From NCBI RefSeq assembly GCF_037975245.1, contig NC_092578.1, positions 13,128,321 to 13,192,320 of the forward strand: a stretch of DNA of 64,000 nt, in the 5' to 3' direction. Below are positions 58,108 to 64,000 of this stretch, piece after piece. A program made the position numbers and the translations under genes. Under the pieces are notes generated by a model, which saw nothing but the letters and a program-made list of their open reading frames with translations, was not told where the DNA came from and searched no databases. Within the stretch, counting starts at the first letter, position 1. Each line of letters opens with the position of its first letter. The stretch comes from Apostichopus japonicus. Taxonomy: Eukaryota; Echinodermata; Holothuroidea; Aspidochirotida; Stichopodidae.

Positions 58108-58416
58108 CAGGCTTGTCCAACCTTTTACAGAGGAGGGCCACATGGAATGATTATGATGAAGGAGGGGCCGCAGGAGCCCTACGCTTGATTTCCGTTTTGT
58201 TGCCCGAAGCCCAAGGCAACAAAATGTGAGCACTGTGAGCACCTGTATGCAGTTTTTTTGGACCATGAAGGTTCGAATGATTGATTATATAGCTTCAAAT
58301 TGTTATCAATAAATCTGCTCACTAAAATTTCGCACCGTAGAGCATCTCTGGCGGGCCGGACGCAACCCTGCGGCGGGCCGGACTGTGGCCCGCGGGCCGT
58401 AGGTTGGACAACCCTG
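58108..58416. mobile_element. hAT (Charlie-like) MITE, 309 bp, perfect 8-bp target duplication
   Basis: CCGTATAG occurs at 58100-58107 and 58417-58424. The ends CAGGCTTGTCCAACCTT and, inward from the right, CAGGGTTGTCCAACCTACGG are inverted repeats, matching the widespread CAGGG.TTGTCCAACC hAT family. The GGGCCACA and GGCCCGCGGGCC interior is typical too. No ORF. Confidence 0.88.
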
Positions 58417-58779
58417 CCGTATAGCATACTTGTTGTGAATTATGACAAATCGGTCATTTGTAATGAATTTGTCTAACCCGGTACAGTCATGTTAAAGCAG
58501 TACACTATATAGTTCTAAAGAGATGTTACTACATTAAAATATCAATTGCATGAATATCCGTCTTACAAAACTGACTGAATTTCATTTCCAGTTATCGACG
58601 AAAATTCGACAATTTTGATATATTCGGCAAGTTCTGCAAATCGGCTACTCGCGTATAAAGATGAACAGTGTAAACTCGCCCCAGGACTTAGAGTATTAAT
58701 CTGAGATAAACAGGATATGGCAGCCCTGCCGATGGTGATGCTGCATTTTATTCAGACATTGAAGATGGTTTAATGTTAT

Positions 58780-58830
58780 TAATTTCATTTCTGGGGTGGG
58801 GGTGTGGGTGGGGGTGTTGGTGGGGTAAAG
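58780..58830 (+). other. G-rich quadruplex-like tract
   Basis: GGGGTGGGGGTGTGGGTGGG continues with further GGGG runs; at least five G runs with short loops. Confidence 0.55.
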
Positions 58831-59329
58831 GCTCTCAGGATGGCCGAATAGTGTGTCTTGGTGTTTAAACACACCACTTGACTATCAGGTGACAATCCCA
58901 CATATTTCGGGGGAAATATTGATAACCTTCAGTTTACGCTGAAAAACATATTTTTTAATGTTTGTCAAATAAAAAACTATGGGTTTGCCATGAGTGATAT
59001 TCTAAGTTTAAGATATGATAAAAAAAAAATTAAAAAAAAACAAGTTGATCGTAAAATTGTATATTCTTTGGATGCAACCAACCTGGATTTAAATATTAAA
59101 CTGGAAAAGAAAATTACATAAAACATAAAAAATATCCATGCATACCCATTCTTTTTTTCTCTCTCTCTTTTTGTTCTACGTCATTCAATGTAGTAGCACT
59201 TTTCAACTTTGAGCGTTTTCAAAATTCGATTGCCTCTCCATCAATTTTTGAAAATTAATATTTCTAAATAAAAAATCAATCAATCAAATATTTTATTTAT
59301 ATATAAGTTTCTTTTAAATATTTCTAAGA

Positions 59330-60060
59330 CGAAGTTATGTCACAGATGTATAAACCTCCGCCCAAACACATTTAGTAACTGATAAGTATACAAGCCAGTA
59401 TTATACACCCGGTATAAGTTTATGAAGTATTGAATTTATACGATTCTCCCACCATTAATTTACTTGTACTAATTAGTCACGGCGTTTTGCAATTACTAAG
59501 AAAATTCAAATATTGTATCACTTTCGATTTTATTAGCTGGTAGCTACACACGTGCAGTGCAGTAGATTATAAAGACAAAGAAAACACCCTTAGCGATAAA
59601 AAAAAAACAGACTCACAAACTCCGACGAAGCCTTAATGAAGAAATACAAAACCGTATATTTTTGAAACTAAATGGACGGTTAACATAATTGTGTCTACGT
59701 GGCCTTTACTGGCAATACGTTTCGATAAACTGTTCACCACGTTTTTCACCAACGTCTGCCTGCTAGCTTTGCATGCTATACAATCAAACGAGTTCGTAAA
59801 ACATCAAACATGGCGTTGCCAATTTAGATGAGGAAGTTATGTTACAGATGTATAAATCCCCGCCCAAACATATTTAATAACTGATAAGTATACAAGACAG
59901 TATTATACACCCGGTATAGTTTATGAAGTATTTTAGATATACAATTCTCTCACCATGAATTTATTTGTACTAATTACATTTGTAACTGATAACTAATTAC
60001 ATTTGCAGGCTATACAATCAACGAGTTCGTATATAGCGTCAACAAAGGCTATGCCAATTT
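59330..60060. repeat. Diverged tandem duplication, ~504-bp offset
   Basis: GAAGTTATGT.ACAGATGTAT through TACACCCGGTATA to TTTGTACTAATTA occurs at 59330-59479 and 59834-59983. The GCTATACAATCAA.CGAGTTCGTA segment follows each copy (59777 and 60012), after a large internal deletion in the second. Confidence 0.75.
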
Positions 60061-61975
60061 AGATTACTACGCGAAACAACTGTATAACTTGATTTGCGAT
60101 AAAGTTCAAGAAACTTACTTAAAATGATGCTTTCGTTATTTTAAGACATGGTCATTTTGGTGTTCCGCATATAGAGCTTTTCGGCTATAAACCAAAGACC
60201 AAAATTTCCCAGCTGTTATATATGTAATAATGAGATATTATTAATATTCTTCCATCTGAATCATCAAGGTCATAATCAATAAGATGATCAAACCTCGTCT
60301 TATTTGGTAATATTCCAACAGCTTGCTCTATATAATTCACCGAACTGTTTCTACATCTTTACACTATTATCAACGAAAGTAAGGCTAGAAGGTCGTATAG
60401 GTTAGGTGATACCTTTCGTGTTTGGTAACTTATGTACAATTTTCCCCATAAGTATTATTTTTCACGTACAAGGGAACAGACAAAACAATACCTTAGTTAG
60501 CCTAATTCTATTGCAATTTTTTTTTTCGATTTCTAAATCTTTCTTGGCAGTGATTAGACCAACAAAGTATATATCACGTGATAAAATATTAAAGTCGAAA
60601 ACTAGCCAGTGAATAATTAACTTGATCAATCAGTTTGCTTGCCTCGCCTATACCCCCCCCCTTTACCCAGCTTGTCCTAGCCCCTCTTTATACTCTTCTC
60701 GTAGCTTCTTGCGCCCCTCCCCCTCCCCAAGCTCACTAAGGAATGAATTGGAAATTTTGGAATCTAAGCCTTAAGAATTCAGCATTGCTATATAAGAAAA
60801 ACGAAATTACGAATGCTGTAAAAGTATATAATCAGATAACCCGGTTGCATACACACAGGGTTTGTTTGTTCTATCATTGAGCAGAAACAGACAAATTTAA
60901 CCGCCATCTCGGTTCTGCAGTGTTATCCTTTTAATAACCGTTCCGTAAGTTTGTTTTTTATTTTCCTCTTCTGGTTCATGGTTGAATTCATAAGTTACAT
61001 ATTTACACAGGCGGGAAATACTTAAGCGACAAATCGTGACGTAAGACACTCTAATAGTCCCGCGGTGCCAAGAAGATATATTTGGCAGCTTAAAAGGCCT
61101 TTGTTTATCCAGGCTGAGATAATAGTCGTTCAGTCGATAGATTTTATTTCATATGATATCGATTAAAATACATTCAAACCACGCCCCTTTTATTATCTCG
61201 GGGGGGGGGGGGAGGGGGTTTACCTTTATAACCACAAGCTGTTATTGCCACATATCTACTTCCAAAGTGCATCATAAAATTCAAGAAGAGTTTAACTAAG
61301 AAAAGAAACATTCCTATATAGGCCATCACAAATGTCTTGTATTTTTCTATACATGTTTCATGTCGGTTTTGTTACAATGTGCATGTCATACATCTCGGGG
61401 GTCTACGTATTGACTTCCTAAGGTATCTGTTTATTTTTCTAAATAATATTAGCGGCGTCTATTCTAACATAACCTTTCTGTATACCTCAATGAAGTCTTC
61501 CATTTTTGTGTGTATATTCACATATTGTGAATTCTCTTTATTTTAATATTGAAGTTTTCTTACACCAGTACGACGTACACTGATATCGTATCTAGCACAA
61601 ACATTAGGTCAATTTTATCTAGTCGAATTTTGCTTACAAACTGGAGCAATAACTGTATATGGTTAGTTTTCTAACTGAATACTGCAGTATTTACGAGATT
61701 GACCGTTGTCGCAGCTTATCACCACAGTTAGGCATACATTAAAGGGGTATATCCGATAGAAGGTCCATGTCAATGGACAAAAGAACAAAAGAGTTCCTTC
61801 GAAAATATCCTTATAGAAAGAAGAATACATACAATGGATACTTGCAAACTGAGACTCGGGATGAGTTAATTGGGGGTGGTTTGTTGAATAGGCCAACGCT
61901 TTCATCCGTCAGTTCTTTAAATTCAAAATGATATCTCTGTGTGGGTGTTTCTTCTACTATAGCTTGGTGACCGTA
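60061..61975. other. Intergenic region, nothing coding recognised
   Basis: AT-rich, with C-rich (60652) and G-rich (61200) tracts. No exon or element could be supported. Confidence 0.4.
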
Positions 61976-61978
61976 CAC

Positions 61979-62770
61979 TGTAAAAACTAAAAGGGTTTAT
62001 TTACCCCAAAATAGGGTAAATGTAAATCCCGCATGTGGACACAAAGTATGGGTATTTATAACCACATTTAGATGTGCATTTACCCTTTATTGTGTCGCTA
62101 TGCAGGATTTACATTTACCCACTATTTGGTTTCTTTTACACAATTTAGGTGTGAATTTACCCATTATTGTGTTGCTATGCAGGATTTACATTTACCCACT
62201 ATTTGGTTACTTTTACACAATTTATTTGTAAGTTTACCCTTTATTGTGTTGCTATGCAGGATTTACATTTACCCACTATTTGGTTACTTTAACACAATTT
62301 AGGTGTGAATTTACCCATATTTGTGTTGCTATGCAGGATTTACATTTACCCACTATTTGGTTACTTTAACACAATTTAGGTGTGAATTTACCCATATTTG
62401 TGTTGCTATGCAGGATTTACATTTACCCACTATTTGGTTACTTTAACACAATTTAGGTGTCGATTTACCCATATTTGTGTTGCTATGCAGGATTTACATT
62501 TACCCACTATTTGGTTACTTTAACACAACTTAGGTGTGAATTTGCCCATATTTGTGTTGCTATGCAGGATTTACATTTACCCACTATTTGGTTACTTTGA
62601 CACAATTTAGGTGTGAATTTACCCATATTTGTGTTGCTATGCAGGATTTACATTTACCCACTATTTGGTTACTTTAACACAACTTAGGTGTCAATTTACC
62701 ATTATTTGAGTTGCTAAGCAAGACTCACATTTACCCACTATTTGGTTACTTTTAAACAATATAGGTGTAA
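61979..62770 (+). repeat. 77-bp minisatellite with an inverted leading copy
   Basis: TGCTATGCAGGATTTACATT recurs every 77 bases exactly (anchor at 62101, 62178, 62255, 62332, 62409, 62486, 62563, 62640), then degrades. It begins with ACTGTAAAAACTAAAAGGGT and an inverted segment (GGGTAAATGTAAATCCCGCA), as if a foldback transposon end seeded the array. The apparent ORF inside is a repeat by-product. Confidence 0.9.
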
Positions 62771-64000
62771 ATTTATGACTTAGTTGTGTTGATGTGTGGG
62801 ATTATTCCATTAGATCTTTTGGTACTATTATGCTTAAGATGTACAACTACCTCTTTGATGCTGCTGCACATAATTTACAATTATATTAAAGGTATTCTGT
62901 ATTGGCCCAAAATTATAGCATGCTATAATCGCTAGATGTTTTCAAAGAATACTTTCCTGGAGGTCACTACCCTCCAATGGTTCACAGACATTCTACATTG
63001 AGCACACAAGATGACTGAATGTCTCAGTGAGAAAAATTTCCTCAAGAGTGGTAATAAAAACAGTTCAGAATTTTAAGCAAAGATGACCATATTTGGCCAA
63101 CACAGCATACCTTCATTGGGCTACATAACACAATGCAATTTAATTGTGCAGATTCTTGAATTAATATAATGGGTAAGAATGTTAAATTAGGAGAAAACTA
63201 GAAACTTCAAACATGAATACTACACTGCATAAACGTGATATGAATAATCAATGCAATAGCATGTTTATATCAATCTAGGAATATTCATGCATAATGTACA
63301 ATATGGTGAAGCAACACTTAAAGTTGGTAACATATGTGTATACTAGTAAAACCTTGACTAAAAAATGTTACATTTACTAATGTATGATCACATTTTCTCA
63401 ACAATTGGAAACTGCCACAACCCATTACTAGGCATGTCAGGTATTAAACCATGTAACAATTTTCATTTACATCGATGAATACATTTGTAAAATTAAGGTG
63501 TGCCAATCTTTTAACATTAACATAAATCTCTATTGACCACAAATATTACTTTCAGGTTGTCTGTTATGATTATGCTGTATCACTGTCACCTTAAAAATCT
63601 GGTATCACTCAAAAAGTGCATTACTTTGGCATAACATTGGTAAAAAAGACCATAACTCCCACTTTTATAAAATGGCTCAGCAAAAAATTGAGAAACTTGG
63701 AGAATATTGGGATAAACAATAATAACTTACTAATAAAAACAATTTGTATGTAAACAACTAACTTTGCAAATCAATGCAGGTACATCAACATGCTTTTGTT
63801 TATGATCAAACCCATCAGTTCTCACTGACCATGAATGTTGCATCAACACAATAAAGGTTTACATGATAAGACCTGTATGTTACTAAGTTGTAAATTAATA
63901 ACTCTAAAACATACCTTAACTCTAATGTATGATTAATTATACAGTTCTTAGTGCTTTAACATTTCATGTTGATTTATCTTGAATACAACAGTACACTCAA
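62771..64000. other. Right-hand flank, nothing recognised
   Basis: AT-rich, no homopolymer islands, no exon or repeat recognised. Confidence 0.4.

Noticed and set aside
62072-62302. Plus-strand 76-codon ORF (CRYAGFTFTHYL)
   Set aside because: Lies entirely within the 77-bp minisatellite; the period is not a multiple of three and the repeats disagree in frame.

Overview
This looks like eukaryotic genomic DNA, most likely from a marine invertebrate. It is AT-rich, almost every coding signal is a short exon with GT..AG borders, and the space between exons is packed with non-LTR retrotransposon tails, tRNA-derived SINEs, hAT-like and other non-autonomous DNA transposons, minisatellites and long C/G tracts. 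An echinoderm or other invertebrate deuterostome is my best guess from the repeat style and the Kazal/VWC/Thr-rich composition, but the sequence alone does not prove the taxon.

The main content is one large gene on the minus strand, spanning roughly 42.13 kb down to 1.7 kb. By eye I assembled a chain of 29 exons that is consistent in reading phase. A TATA box (42121-42128) precedes an exon with start codon and signal peptide (42037-41876). After a 9.7-kb intron comes a coiled-coil exon (32180-32030). Then a three-exon cassette is repeated five times (30.5 to 19.36 kb). Each cassette has a long Thr-rich array of 9-residue repeats, a 22-codon aromatic/acidic exon and a 12-codon Thr/Pro linker exon. 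A 20-codon basic/Trp exon follows (18.4 kb). Next are three Kazal inhibitor exons (12.3, 8.5 and 8.2 kb). Last is a repeating Cys-rich/Kazal tail made of VWC-like exons and two more Kazal exons, with a probable last exon at 1776-1706. Every internal exon after the second is symmetric, phase 1 to phase 1, which fits growth by tandem exon duplication. The predicted product is a secreted, mucin-like, multi-Kazal protein of about 2,150 residues. I do not recognise it as a named gene.

Layout: 0.34-1.08 kb minisatellite; 1.7-12.3 kb 3' domain exons, interrupted by a 2.25-kb terminal-inverted-repeat (TIR) insertion (4955-7207) and repeat copies; 12.5-18.4 kb intron; 18.4-30.5 kb cassettes; 30.6-41.9 kb introns full of transposons, including several hAT-like elements with 8-bp target duplications, a TACGTACGTA super-palindrome and tiny hairpins flanked by 7-bp duplications; 42.1-64 kb mostly intergenic repeats, with one possible plus-strand exon at 49.1 kb, nested hAT ends at 49.7-51.6 kb, a clean hAT MITE at 58.1 kb and a 77-bp minisatellite at 62.0-62.8 kb.

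All exon borders are read by eye from splice consensus and phase continuity. No transcript, database or alignment was available.
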